From: an uncultured Microbacteriaceae bacterium
GTDB taxonomy: Bacteria; Actinomycetota; Actinomycetes; Actinomycetales; Microbacteriaceae
Length of the DNA stretch: 64,000 nt
Assembly (NCBI GenBank): GCA_947487835.1
Contig: CANKXX010000003.1
Location: forward strand, 372,001-436,000
Direction: 5' to 3'
The first letter of the stretch is position 1. Each line of letters opens with the position of its first letter. Shown piece by piece: positions 27,260 through 37,900 of this stretch. The position numbers were made by a program, and so were the translations under genes. The notes under the pieces were generated by a model. That model did no database searches, had not been told where the DNA came from, and saw nothing but the letters and a program-made list of their open reading frames with translations.

Positions 27260-28161
27260 TGTCATCCCTCTCCACCCCCAGCCCGGTCACCCCGCCCCTC
27301 TCCGCGGACTCCGCCGGCGCGACCGCCGGACGCGTGATGCTCCGCCGGTTCCTCCGCAACAGGGTCGCGGTGGCGGGCGTCGTCGTTCTCGCCCTGTTCG
27401 TGCTCTTCTGCCTGCTTGGTCCGGTGCTCTACCCGACCGACCAGACCCGGACCGACCTCACCTCGGCGAACCTCCCGCCGTCCGCCGAGCACTGGCTGGG
27501 CACGGACGCGGTGGGCTTCGACCAGCTCGGACGACTGATGGAGGGCGGACGACTGTCCCTGCTGATCGGCTTCGCCGCCGGCGCCCTCGCGACCGTCATC
27601 GGCACCCTCTGGGGAGCGATTGCCGGATACGCGGGCGGCTGGGTGGACGCGGTCATGATGCGCATCGTCGATGCGGGGATCGCGATCCCCGCCCTGTTCA
27701 TCCTGCTCGTGATCGCCGCGATCTCGCGGCCGGACGCCCTCGGCCTGATCATCATTCTCGGCCTGGTCTCCTGGCTGGTGCCGGCCCGGCTGCTGCGGGC
27801 CGAGACCCTCACTCTGAAGAACCGCGACTACATCTTGACGCTGCGGGCGATCGGCGGCTCGCACTCACGCTCGATCGTGCACCACATCCTGCCGAACAGC
27901 ATCAGCACGATCATCGTCAGCGTCACGTTCCAGATCGCCGACGCCATCCTGCTCGTCGCCTACGTCAGCTACCTGGGCCTCGGGGTGCAGTCCCCCGCGA
28001 CGGACTGGGGCGGCATGCTGAGTCAGGGGCTCACCGCGACCTACAGCGGCCGCTGGTGGCTGATCCTTCCCCCGGGGCTGTCGATCATCCTCGTGGTCTG
28101 CGCCTTCAACGCGATCGGCGACGGCCTGCGCGACGCATCAGAGATCCGAGGACGACGATGA
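27259..28161 (+). CDS. ABC transporter permease (OppC/DppC type)
   Basis: LGTDAVGFDQLGRLMEGGRLSLLIGF; RDYILTLRAIGGSH. Confidence 0.93.
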   Translation: MSSLSTPSPVTPPLSADSAGATAGRVMLRRFLRNRVAVAGVVVLALFVLFCLLGPVLYPTDQTRTDLTSANLPPSAEHWLGTDAVGFDQLGRLMEGGRLSLLIGFAAGALATVIGTLWGAIAGYAGGWVDAVMMRIVDAGIAIPALFILLVIAAISRPDALGLIIILGLVSWLVPARLLRAETLTLKNRDYILTLRAIGGSHSRSIVHHILPNSISTIIVSVTFQIADAILLVAYVSYLGLGVQSPATDWGGMLSQGLTATYSGRWWLILPPGLSIILVVCAFNAIGDGLRDASEIRGRR

Positions 28162-29807
28162 CCAGCACGAATCCGGCGCTCGACATCGTCGACCTCAGCG
28201 TCACCTTCGCCACCGAGACGGGCCCCGTGGACGCCGTCCGGGAGGTGAGCCTCCGCATCGAGCCCGGCGAGATCGTCGCCCTGGTGGGCGAGTCCGGCTC
28301 GGGCAAGAGCACCGTCGCATTCGCCGCGATGCGCCTGCTCAGCGGCAACGCCACGGCCACCGGGCGCATCGAGTACGACGGGATCGATATCCTCGCCCCC
28401 GGCACGGTGACCCGGGACTTCCGCGGCCGGACGGCGGCGATGGTGTTCCAGGAGCCCGCCACCGCGCTCAACCCTCTGATGCGGGTGGGCGACCAGGTGG
28501 CCGCCGCGGTGCGCAACCATCAGCCCGTCAGCAGGGCGGAGGCCGCGCGGCAGGCCGTGCAGCTGCTCGCCCGGGTCGGCATTCCGGAGCCGGAGAAGCG
28601 GGCCCGATCCTTCCCGTTCCAGCTGTCCGGCGGCCAGCGGCAGCGCGTGGTCATCGCGCTCGCCATCGCGAACAGCCCGAAGGTTCTCATCGCCGACGAG
28701 CCGACCACGGCGCTCGACGTGACCGTGCAGGCGGAGATCCTCGACCTGCTGCGCCGGCTCGTGGCGGAGACGGCCATGGCCGTGCTGCTCGTCACCCACA
28801 ACATGGGCGTCGTCGCGGACCTCGCCGACCGCGTCGCGGTCATGCGGCATGGCAGGATCGTCGAGCTCGGCGCCACCGCGGACGTCCTGCTCGCGCCGGA
28901 GGCCGAGTACACGCGGCAGCTGCTCGCGGCGGTCCCGCGGCTGCAGCTCGAGCACCGGGGCGGCCCGGACGCGGCGCGCCCGGACGCGGAGCCGGTCCTG
29001 TCCCTGACCGACGTGTCCGTCCTCTACGGCCGCGGTGCGTCCGCCGTCCACGCTCTGAAATCCGTCAGCTTCGACCTGCGCCCGGGCGAGACGCTCGGCG
29101 TCGTCGGCGAGTCCGGCTCCGGCAAGTCCACGGCTGCGCGGGTGGCGCTCGGCCTCATCACTCCCGCCGCCGGCACCGTGCGGCTGTTCGGCCAGGACAT
29201 GGGCCGACTCGGCACGCGGGCCAGGAGGCGGATCCAGGGCGAGCTCGGGGTCGTGCTCCAGGATCCGGTCGCGTCCCTCGACCCGCGGCTCACCGTCGGC
29301 GAGTGCATCGCCGAGCCGATGCGCGTGCACCGGGGGAAGGTGGACGATCCCGGCAGGCGGGTGCGCGAGCTCCTCGACGCGGTGCAGCTACCGGCGTCCG
29401 TGCTGGGCCGGTCGCCCTACGAGCTCTCCGGGGGACAGCGGCAGCGCGTCAGCATCGCGCGGGCCCTGACCCTCGACCCGCGCCTCGTGATCGCCGACGA
29501 GCCCACGAGCGCGCTCGACGTGTCGGTGCAGGCCTCGGTCCTCGCGGTGCTGAGGGAGCTCCAGGACGACTTCGGCTTCGCCTGCCTCTTCGTCAGCCAC
29601 GACCTCGCCGTCATCCAGCAGATCGCGCGGCGGGTCGTCATTCTGCTTTCCGGCGTGGTGGAGGAGGCCGGTCCGGTGGGCGAGACTTTGATCACGCCGC
29701 ACTCGGCCTACACGAGGCAGTTGCTCGACGCCGTCCCGTCCCCGGACCCGGTGCAGCAGCGACACAGGCGCGAGCTCCGGCTCTCCCGGGTTGGAGGAAT
29801 GCAGTGA
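28158..29807 (+). CDS. ABC transporter ATP-binding protein, fused OppD-OppF type
   Basis: Two Walker A (GESGSGKST x2) and two LSGGQRQR signatures. Confidence 0.95.
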   Translation: MTSTNPALDIVDLSVTFATETGPVDAVREVSLRIEPGEIVALVGESGSGKSTVAFAAMRLLSGNATATGRIEYDGIDILAPGTVTRDFRGRTAAMVFQEPATALNPLMRVGDQVAAAVRNHQPVSRAEAARQAVQLLARVGIPEPEKRARSFPFQLSGGQRQRVVIALAIANSPKVLIADEPTTALDVTVQAEILDLLRRLVAETAMAVLLVTHNMGVVADLADRVAVMRHGRIVELGATADVLLAPEAEYTRQLLAAVPRLQLEHRGGPDAARPDAEPVLSLTDVSVLYGRGASAVHALKSVSFDLRPGETLGVVGESGSGKSTAARVALGLITPAAGTVRLFGQDMGRLGTRARRRIQGELGVVLQDPVASLDPRLTVGECIAEPMRVHRGKVDDPGRRVRELLDAVQLPASVLGRSPYELSGGQRQRVSIARALTLDPRLVIADEPTSALDVSVQASVLAVLRELQDDFGFACLFVSHDLAVIQQIARRVVILLSGVVEEAGPVGETLITPHSAYTRQLLDAVPSPDPVQQRHRRELRLSRVGGMQ

Positions 29808-30775
29808 CGCGAGTCCACGCCGGGATCGACGTGGGTGGCACGACCACGCACGTCGTCCTCACCGACGCGAGCTTCTCCCCGCTCGCCTTCGCCTCCACCG
29901 TGACGCCCGCGCGGGCGGGCGGCTACTCGATCCTGGGCGCGGCCACGACGCTGCTGTCCGGGCTGCTCGACGGGAACGGCACCGGGACCGGGGACGGGGA
30001 CGGGAACGCGACCGGCGACGACTACGAGCTCGTGAGCATCGGGCTCGGCACCGCCGGGGTCGTCGACGCGGCGGCGGGCACCATCCTGGTCGTCAGCGAC
30101 TCCTTCGCCGGCTGGGCGGGGCATCCCGTGCGGAGCGCGCTCGAGAGCGCGTACGCGGTGCCCGTCGCCGTCGAGAACGACGTCAACGCGTTCCTGGTCG
30201 GCGAGATGCACGCGGGCGCGGGCGTCGGCTCCACCCACGCGCTCGGCATCACCCTCGGCACCGGGGTCGGCGGCGCCCTCTGGCTGGACGGCGCGCTCTA
30301 CACCGGCCCCGGCGGCGCCGCGGGCGAGATCGGGCACACGCCGGGCTACGGATCCCGCCCCTGCACCTGCGGTGGGCACGGACACCTCGAGACCCTCGCG
30401 GCCGGCCGCTCCATCAGCCGGCTCTATGGCGAGCGAACCGGGCGGATGCTCGAGGCCTCAGCCGTGAGCGCCGCGGCCATCGCCGGTGACGAGGACGCGC
30501 GGGACATCTTCACGGCGCTCGGTGAGGCCCTCGCCCAGGCGGTGTCCGTGACGACCGGCCTGCTCGACATCGACACGGTCGTCATCGGCGGCGGCGTCAG
30601 CAACGGCTGGGACTCCTTCGCCCCGACCGTCTTCCACGCCCTGACGGTCGAGCCGCCCGTCCGCGGGCACGCGCCCCGCGTGGTCAAGGCGCTGCTCGGA
30701 GACTCCTCCGTCGCCATCGGCTCCGCTATCCTCGGCGCCGGAGCGCGGCGACCGGCCGCCCGGATCGGCGGCTGA
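29804..30775 (+). CDS. ROK family sugar kinase
   Basis: GIDVGGTTTHVVLTD, ENDVNAFLVGE, GAAGEIGHTPG, variant zinc motif CTCGGHGHLE; GTG start overlapping the upstream stop. Confidence 0.88.
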   Translation: MTRVHAGIDVGGTTTHVVLTDASFSPLAFASTVTPARAGGYSILGAATTLLSGLLDGNGTGTGDGDGNATGDDYELVSIGLGTAGVVDAAAGTILVVSDSFAGWAGHPVRSALESAYAVPVAVENDVNAFLVGEMHAGAGVGSTHALGITLGTGVGGALWLDGALYTGPGGAAGEIGHTPGYGSRPCTCGGHGHLETLAAGRSISRLYGERTGRMLEASAVSAAAIAGDEDARDIFTALGEALAQAVSVTTGLLDIDTVVIGGGVSNGWDSFAPTVFHALTVEPPVRGHAPRVVKALLGDSSVAIGSAILGAGARRPAARIGG

Positions 30776-30781
30776 GGCCGC

Positions 30782-31612
30782 ATGGCGGACACCGCTCCCG
30801 GACAGGACGACCGGCGCCGGACCACCCGGGTCGGCATCGCGGGGCTCGGCTCCATCGGGCGGGTGCTCGCGACCCGGGTCGGCGACATCCCGGGGTGTGT
30901 CCTCACCGCCGTCTCGACCCGGCGGCCCGAGGATGCGCGGGCGTTCCTCGACGCGGCCGGGATCGACGCCTCCGTCGTGCCGGTCGGCGGCCTGCCCCGG
31001 CATGCCGACGTGGTGGTCGATGCCACGCCGGCCGCATCCTTCCGCTCGGTGGCGGAGCCGGCCCTCCGCGCCGGCCGGGCTCTGATCCCGCTCAGCGTGG
31101 GCGGGCTCCTCGACAACTGGGACCTGGTCGCCCTGGCCCGCGAGTCGGGCGGTGCCATCCTCGTGCCGAGCGGCGCGGTCGCCGGGCTCGACGGAGTCCT
31201 CGCCGCGGCCGAGGGCGAGATCGAGTCGGTGCGGATCATCACGCGGAAGCCGGTCGCCGGGCTGCTCGACGCCCCGGCGGTCGCCGGCGGCGCGGGCACG
31301 GAAGCCGGCGGCGCGGTGCAGCTGTTCGAGGGGTCGGTGCGCGAGGCGTTCGCGCGGTTCCCGGCGAACCTGAACACCGCCGTTGCCCTCTCCCTGGCCG
31401 GCATCGGCCCGGACCGGACGCGGATCGAGGTGTGGGCGGACCCCGCGCTGACCTCGAACACCCACCGGATCCTGGTGGTCGCGGACTCCGTGCGGCTCGA
31501 GGTCCGGGTCGAGAACGTGCCGTCGGACAACCCGCGGACGAGCACCCTGGCGGCACTGAGCGTGCTCGCCCTCCTCCGGAAGCGGGGCAGTGATGTGCGC
31601 GTCGGCAGTTGA
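30782..31612 (+). CDS. aspartate dehydrogenase-like (NadX-type) oxidoreductase
   Basis: VGIAGLGSIGRVLA Rossmann motif; FPANLNTAVALSLAGIG; DNPRTSTLAALSVLALLR. Confidence 0.82.
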   Translation: MADTAPGQDDRRRTTRVGIAGLGSIGRVLATRVGDIPGCVLTAVSTRRPEDARAFLDAAGIDASVVPVGGLPRHADVVVDATPAASFRSVAEPALRAGRALIPLSVGGLLDNWDLVALARESGGAILVPSGAVAGLDGVLAAAEGEIESVRIITRKPVAGLLDAPAVAGGAGTEAGGAVQLFEGSVREAFARFPANLNTAVALSLAGIGPDRTRIEVWADPALTSNTHRILVVADSVRLEVRVENVPSDNPRTSTLAALSVLALLRKRGSDVRVGS

Positions 31613-32375
31613 CCGGGCGGCACCCGATCCCGACGGCGCGCCCTCCACATCCGGCAGGCGCGTGAAGGTGGAGATCTGCGTGGACGACCTCGACGGCGCC
31701 CTTGCCGCGGAGCGGGCGGGCGCGGACCGGATCGAGCTCTGCGGCGACCTCCTCGAGGGCGGCACCACGCCGAGCCACGGCCTGATCGAGACCGTCCTGG
31801 AATCGGCGTCGGCCATCGGCGTGCAGATCATGGTGCGGCCGCGGGGCGGCGACTTCGTGACGAGCGCAAGCGAGCGGCGGGTGATGCGGGCCGACCTCCG
31901 CGCGATCGCTCAGCTTGCCACACGGTCTCCCGTCCCGGTCGGGGTCGTGCTCGGCGTGCTCGGCGCCGATGGACGCGTCGACGAGGCCACCCTCGCGGAG
32001 CTGATCGACGCGGCGGAGGGGCTCCCGGTCACCTTCCACAAGGCATTCGACGACACCCCGGACCTCCTGTCGGCCTACGCCACCCTGACCCGCCACGGCA
32101 TCACCCGCGTCCTCACCTCCGGCGGCGCGAGGACCGCCGACGAGGGGCGGGACGTGCTGGCCGAGCTGGTGCGGCGATCCCACACCACAGGCGGGCCGGC
32201 CGTGCTGGCCGGCGGCTCGGTCCGCGCCGCGAATGTCGGCGACCTGCTGCGGCGCACGGCCGTGTCGGAGGTCCACCTGCGCGCGCAGACGGCTGTGCAG
32301 GGCGGCTCCCGCCTCGTCACCGACGAGGACGTCGTCGCGCGGACCGTGCACGCCGTCCGGTCCGCGGCCCGGTAG
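31590..32375 (+). CDS. cutC: CutC family protein
   Basis: VEICVDDLDGALAAERAGADRIELCGDLLEGGTTPS, MVRPRGGDF, FHKAFDD, LTSGG. Confidence 0.92.
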   Translation: MMCASAVDRAAPDPDGAPSTSGRRVKVEICVDDLDGALAAERAGADRIELCGDLLEGGTTPSHGLIETVLESASAIGVQIMVRPRGGDFVTSASERRVMRADLRAIAQLATRSPVPVGVVLGVLGADGRVDEATLAELIDAAEGLPVTFHKAFDDTPDLLSAYATLTRHGITRVLTSGGARTADEGRDVLAELVRRSHTTGGPAVLAGGSVRAANVGDLLRRTAVSEVHLRAQTAVQGGSRLVTDEDVVARTVHAVRSAAR

Positions 32376-32404
32376 ACCCCACCCCGTAGACGCCCGGACA
32401 CGGA

Positions 32405-32436
32405 CGAAGGGTCGCCCCCTAGGGGACGGCCCTTCG
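32405..32436. terminator. Terminator hairpin between convergent genes
   Basis: CGAAGGG(T)CGCCCCCTAGGGGACGGCCCTTCG. Confidence 0.75.
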
Positions 32437-32479
32437 TTATGGTGCGGTGCTTCCGCATGCGGCTCCCGCCGCGGTCGCG

Positions 32480-34144
32480 CTAGCGCGTGGCGATGCCGAC
32501 GCGGCGGCGCAGGACCACGAGCGCTCCGCCGGCGAGCAGGAGCGCGGCCGCGAGGCCGGTGAGCGGCAGGCTCGAGCTGCTGCCGGTGTAGGCCAGCTCG
32601 TCGGTCGCGCCGTCGTCCGTGTCCACCTCGTTGTCGATCGGGACCACGCCGGAGTCGGCGGGAACGGACGGCTCGGCCGGCACGGTCGGGGCGGCGGCCG
32701 GGTCGGCGATCAGCTCGAAGGTCCCGGTGAGGGCCAGGTCGGTGTCGACGCCGGTCACGGTGACCGTGTAGGCGCCCAGCGCCGGCTGACCGAACAGGAA
32801 CAGCGGCGCCTCGAAGGTGCCCGTCTCGTCGGCGCCACCGAGAACCTCGAGCGCCTCCTCGTCGAAGACGATGGTCGCGCCGTTGGGGTCGACGAGGGTG
32901 ACCTCGACGTTCTCGTTCTGGTCGAAGCCGGTCGCGGAGACGCGCACGCCCTTCAGCGGGTCGGTCGCCTCGGAAACCGTGATGCGGTCCGGCATCAGCA
33001 GGATCGCCGGCGCGTTCGGCACGAAGGGCGCGTCACCCGGCGCGAAGGTCACGTCGACGGTGCGGAAGTTGTCCGGGACGGGCGTGCCGTCCGCACCCAC
33101 GCGGGTGATCTGAAGGGTGACGTCGGTCTCGCCGTCGTCGTCCTGCGTCACCTGGCCGAGGTCGAGCGGGGCGGTGAAGGCTCCGGTGTCGGATGCGAGA
33201 CCGCCGCCGACGAGGACCGGAAGCGTGTCACCCGGATTGAGCACGGACACGACGACGGTCTCGCCCGGGGCGGCCGTCCCCACCACGGTGGGCGTGTAGG
33301 TGTCGATCGTGTCGCCCTCGGCTGGCGTCGTCACCGTGAACGGGAACGTCGGGACGGACGCCTCGCCGATCGTGATGGTCAGCGTCACGGGCTCGCCCGC
33401 GGCCTCGCCCGTCAGGACGTTCGTCTCGGTCACCGTCACGGTGACCTCGTCGTCGGCGGCCTCGGTGAAGCTCGCGGGGCTGGCCCAGCTGAGGTCGAGG
33501 TCCACGAGCACCGGCTGCGCGGGGGAGATGGCGCTCACCGTCTCGCCGTCCTCGTTCTCGTAGGTGATGGAGATGAGGTCGAGCGCGCTCACGCCGGTGC
33601 CCGAGAAGAGCAGCGTCGTGGGGTCGACGGTCGAGCCCGGGGTGGGCTCGAAGACCGTGAGGGCGCCCGTGGGCGCCTCGGCGACGGGCTCCGCCGGGTC
33701 GACCGGCGCGGGCTCCTCGGCGACGGGGGTCTCCTCCGGCGCGGCCTCGCCGTCCGCCGGAACCTCGGCGGGCTGCTCGACGGGCGCGGCGGGATCGCTC
33801 GGCTCAGCCGGAGCGGGTGCGGGCTCCTCGGCAAGGGGCTCCTCGGCGACGGGCTCGGCGGGAGCCTCGACGGGGGCCGGCTCCTCGGCGAGGGGGGCCG
33901 GCTCGGTCACGGGCTCCGCGGGCTCGGCAACGACCTCCTCCTCGGCCGGCACCACCGCTTCGGCCCTCGCGGCGGAGTCGGCGGGTGCAGCGGCGGCGAT
34001 CTCCTCCGCCAGAGCGGCCGGGGCGGACAGCAGGCCGGGCAGGGCCACGAGACCGAAGGCCAGGCCGGCAGCGGCGAGACGGCGGCGTACGCCGTCCGTG
34101 GGAAGGCGGTCGCGGCTGTTCGGGCCGGACGGGGTACGCAGCAT
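32480..34144 (-). CDS. secreted surface protein with Pro/Ala/Glu-rich stalk and LAYTG class-E-type sorting signal
   Basis: N-terminal signal peptide (...LLSAPAALA), PAEP-rich region, C-terminal LAYTGSSSSLPLTGLAAALLLAGGALVVLRRR. Confidence 0.85.
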   Translation of the reverse strand: MLRTPSGPNSRDRLPTDGVRRRLAAAGLAFGLVALPGLLSAPAALAEEIAAAAPADSAARAEAVVPAEEEVVAEPAEPVTEPAPLAEEPAPVEAPAEPVAEEPLAEEPAPAPAEPSDPAAPVEQPAEVPADGEAAPEETPVAEEPAPVDPAEPVAEAPTGALTVFEPTPGSTVDPTTLLFSGTGVSALDLISITYENEDGETVSAISPAQPVLVDLDLSWASPASFTEAADDEVTVTVTETNVLTGEAAGEPVTLTITIGEASVPTFPFTVTTPAEGDTIDTYTPTVVGTAAPGETVVVSVLNPGDTLPVLVGGGLASDTGAFTAPLDLGQVTQDDDGETDVTLQITRVGADGTPVPDNFRTVDVTFAPGDAPFVPNAPAILLMPDRITVSEATDPLKGVRVSATGFDQNENVEVTLVDPNGATIVFDEEALEVLGGADETGTFEAPLFLFGQPALGAYTVTVTGVDTDLALTGTFELIADPAAAPTVPAEPSVPADSGVVPIDNEVDTDDGATDELAYTGSSSSLPLTGLAAALLLAGGALVVLRRRVGIATR

Positions 34145-34389
34145 CAATGCTCCTGGGAAGGGGTGGATCGCGCACGGGTGGGCGCGAAAGAGGCGGCCCG
34201 GTTATCGGCCCGCGCTGCTGAGCGTAGGGATCGCGACGTGCGGTCGGCAACGATTTTTGCCCACCTGAGGGAAAACGCCGGGAACTGGGGCGCGGACCGG
34301 GGGCGCGCGGTCGACGCGACGTTGCGCGCCCCGCCGTGCGCCGAGTACACATCTGGTTAGAGGAAGCGGCGAGCGCGGAAGGAGCACCC

Positions 34390-34776
34390 ATGACCGGACC
34401 CCTGCCCTTCGCTATCGACGGGGCATCGGCCGTGCCGCCGTACGAGCAGCTGCGGGTGCAGATCCTCGAGGGCGTGAAGGCGGGCACGCTCCCGCCGGGA
34501 ACCCAGCTCCCGACCGTGCGCCGGCTGGCGGGCGAGCTCGGGATCGCGCCGAACACGGTGGCGCGCAGCTACCGCGAGCTGGAGCGCGACGAGGTCATCG
34601 AGACCCGCGGGAGGAACGGATCCTTCATCGCCGCGAGCGGCGACGCGACCCAGCGGCAGGCCGCGGCAGCCGCATCCGCCTACGCCGAGCGCATCCGCCA
34701 GCTGCGTCTGCCGGCGGACGAGGCGGTCGAACTGGTGCGTCGCGCCCTCGCGCAATCTCCTCGCCGCGACGCCTGA
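34390..34776 (+). CDS. GntR family regulator (YtrA subfamily size)
   Basis: PPYEQLRVQILEGVKAGTLPPGTQLPTVRRLAGELGIAPNTVARSYRELE wHTH; 128 aa. Confidence 0.9.
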   Translation: MTGPLPFAIDGASAVPPYEQLRVQILEGVKAGTLPPGTQLPTVRRLAGELGIAPNTVARSYRELERDEVIETRGRNGSFIAASGDATQRQAAAAASAYAERIRQLRLPADEAVELVRRALAQSPRRDA

Positions 34777-34914
34777 TCTGCCTGTAGCCTGACCAGACTT
34801 CCACCCCGTGTGGGGGTCACCGGTCACCCCGGCTTTCCGTTCCGTTCGCAATCCGGATGTGTTGACCGCGTTCCATCGATGCAACACGTCAGCACGGATA
34901 TTAGGGGTAACTAC

Positions 34915-37900
34915 ATGCGCGGTTCACGGCCGAACCCAACGAGGCTCTGCCTCGCCGGAGTCCTGGGGGTGGCACTGGCGGGAGCACCGCTCGTCGTGCT
35001 GCCCGCCCAGGCCGATCCGGAGGGAACCGGGGTCGTCCTCAGCGAGGCCTACGTCAACGGGGGGAGTGACGGAGCCGCCTACGTGGCGCGTTTCGTCGAG
35101 CTCTACAACCCGACGGACGCGGACCTCCCGCTCGAGGGGCTCTCACTTCAGTACAGGTCGGCCACCGGAACCGGCGCCGCGACCGGCGTCTTCCCGCTCA
35201 CCGGCACCGTGCCGGCCGGCGGCACCTTCCTGATTGCCGGGGCCGGCAACGGCGCGGCGGGGGCGCAGCTGCCCACCCCGGACTTCAGCGCGCCGGGGTT
35301 CAACGCCTCGGGCAACCCGAGCGGCGGCGGTACGATCCTGCTCGTCGACGGCACGGAGCCGATCGACCCGGGTGAGGGCTCGATCACGGACCTCCCCGAG
35401 GTCGTGGACCTGCTCGGCTACGGCACGAGCAACACGTTCGAGACGGCGGCCGAGGCGGACGGGTACTCCCTCACCGCGTCGCTCAGCCGTACCGACGGCG
35501 CGGACACGAACGACAACGCGGCGGACTTCGCCACAGGGGTGCCCAGCCCCACGAACGCGGCCGGCGAGACCGAGGCGCCCGCGGAGCCCGCGGAGCCCGC
35601 GGAGCCCACGGACCCCACGGACCCCACCGAGCCCACCGAGCCGGCCGAGCCGGCCGAGCCCGGCGAGCCGGCCGAGCCCGGCGAGCCCGCCACCGCGACC
35701 ATCGCGGAGGTCCAGGGCACCGGAGTTGAGAGCCCGATCGTCGGCGAGACGGTCACCACGCGCGGCGTCGTGACCGCGAACTACGCGACCGGCGGCCTCG
35801 ACGGCTACTACATCCAGACGCCCGGCACCGGCGGCACCATCGACTTCACCGCGCACACGGCGTCGGACGGCATCTTCGTCGACTCCCCCGCCACCGTCGG
35901 CGCCGCAGCCGTCGGAAGCTACGTCGAGGTCACCGGCGAGGTCGTCGAGGCCTTCGGGGCGACGCACCTTGTCGTGGCGGAGGGCGGGCTCACCCCCGTC
36001 GCCGAGACGGTCACCGCGCCGCTGCCGGTCGCGGGGGCCTTCCCCGTCAGCCCGGTTCAGCGCGAGTCCCTCGAGGGCATGCTCCTGCTGCCGACCAGCC
36101 CGTTCACCGTGACGGACAACTTCTCCACCAACCGCTTCGGATCCGTCGGCCTCGCCCAGGGCACCGCACCGCTCGTGCAGCCCACCGTCGTCACGGAGCC
36201 CGGCAGCGCGGAGTACGAGGCGCTCGTCGCCGCGAACGCCGCCGTCTCCGTGACGCTGGACGACGGCGCCGACATCGAGTACACCGAGCCCGAGGGCGCG
36301 GACGTGCCGCTCCCCTACCTGTCGACGGACGCCCCCGTGCGCGTCGGCGCCGCGGTGACCTTCACCCGTCCCGTCGTGCTCGACTTCGCGTTCGGCGACT
36401 GGACCTTCCAGCCGACAGCTCGGCTGACCGGCGCGAACGCCGCCGACGTGCAGCCGGCGACCTTCGCCGACACGCGCACGGCCGCCCCGGAGACGCTGAG
36501 CGGCGACGTGACCATGGCGTCGTTCAACGTGCTCAACTACTTCACCACCACGGGCGACGAGCTCGAGGGCTGCGAGTACTTCGCCGACCGCGCCGGGGAC
36601 CCCGTCACGGTACGCGGCGGCTGCGACGCCCGCGGTGCCGCGGAGGACGAGGATCTCGAGCGCCAGCAGGCGAAGATCGTGGCCGCCATCAACGCGCTCG
36701 GCGCCGACGTGGTGTCCCTCGAGGAGATCGAGAATTCCGCCGCACTCGGCCAGGACCGTGACGAGGCGCTCTCCGCACTCGTCGCGGCGCTGAACGCCGC
36801 GGCCGGCGAGGAGCGCTGGGCGTTCGTGCCGTCCCCGGCCGACGTGCCCGAGAACGAGGACGTCATCCGCACCGCCTTCATCTACGACCCGCGGGTCGTG
36901 GAGACGGTCGGCGACTCGGTGATCCTCGACGACCCGGCCTTCGCCAACGCCCGCCAGCCGCTCGCCCAGGCGTTCGAGCTGGTCGACGGCACCGAGGAGA
37001 ACCGCTTCCTCGCGATCGTGAACCACTTCAAGTCGAAGAGCGACGGCGGCACCGGGGCGGACGACGACCAGGGCGACGGCCAGGGCGAGTTCAACGCCGC
37101 CCGCGTCGCGCAGGCCGAGGCCCTCGTCGGGTTCGCGGACGACCTCCGCACCGAGACCGACATCGAGCGCGTGCTGCTGAGCGGCGACTTCAACGCGTAC
37201 CTGATGGAGGACCCGATCGACGTGATCCGCGAGGCCGGCTACACCGACATCGGCGCGATGACGGGCGAGCAGACCTACGCCTTCGGCGGCGCTGTCGGAT
37301 CGCTCGACCACATCTTCGTGTCAGACGAGGCCGCGGGCGCCATCGCGGGCTCGGACATCTGGAACATCAACGCGTACGAGTCCGTCGCGCTCGAGTACAG
37401 CCGGTACAACTACAACGTCACCGACCTGTACGAGCCGGACGCCTTCCGCTCCTCCGACCACGACCCGATCCTGGTCGGGCTCGACCTGACCGGTGAGCGG
37501 ATCAACCTCAACCTGCTGAACATCAACGACTTCCACGGGCGCATCGACCAGAACACGGTCAACTTCGCCGCGACGGTGGAGACGCTGCGTCAGGCGGGCG
37601 GCGAGGACGAGACGCTGTTCCTCTCGGCGGGAGACAACATCGGCGCCTCCCTGTTCGCCTCGTCGAGTCAGAACGACGAGCCGACCATCGACGTGCTGAA
37701 CGCGCTCGAGCTGCGCACCTCCGCCGTCGGCAACCACGAGTTCGACCAGGGCTTCGCTGACCTGACCGGGCGCGTGGCGGACTCCGCCGACTGGAACTAC
37801 CTCGGCGCGAACGTCTACGAGAAGGGCACGACCACCCCCGCCCTGCAGGAGTACGAGCTGTTCGAGGTCGACGGGCTGACGGTGGCCGTGATCGGTGCCG

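Noticed and set aside
31590-32375. Annotating CutC as a copper-homeostasis protein by function
   Set aside because: Family membership is clear but the copper role is weakly supported and nothing in this neighbourhood relates to copper.
32447-34360. 637-aa plus-strand ORF antisense to the LAYTG surface protein
   Set aside because: Gly/Arg-rich low-complexity translation without a domain; the minus strand has signal peptide, stalk and sorting signal.
35578-35700. GAGCCCGCG / GAGCCCACC tandem repeats
   Set aside because: Coding linker (EPAEPTDPTEP...), expected for a wall-anchored protein.
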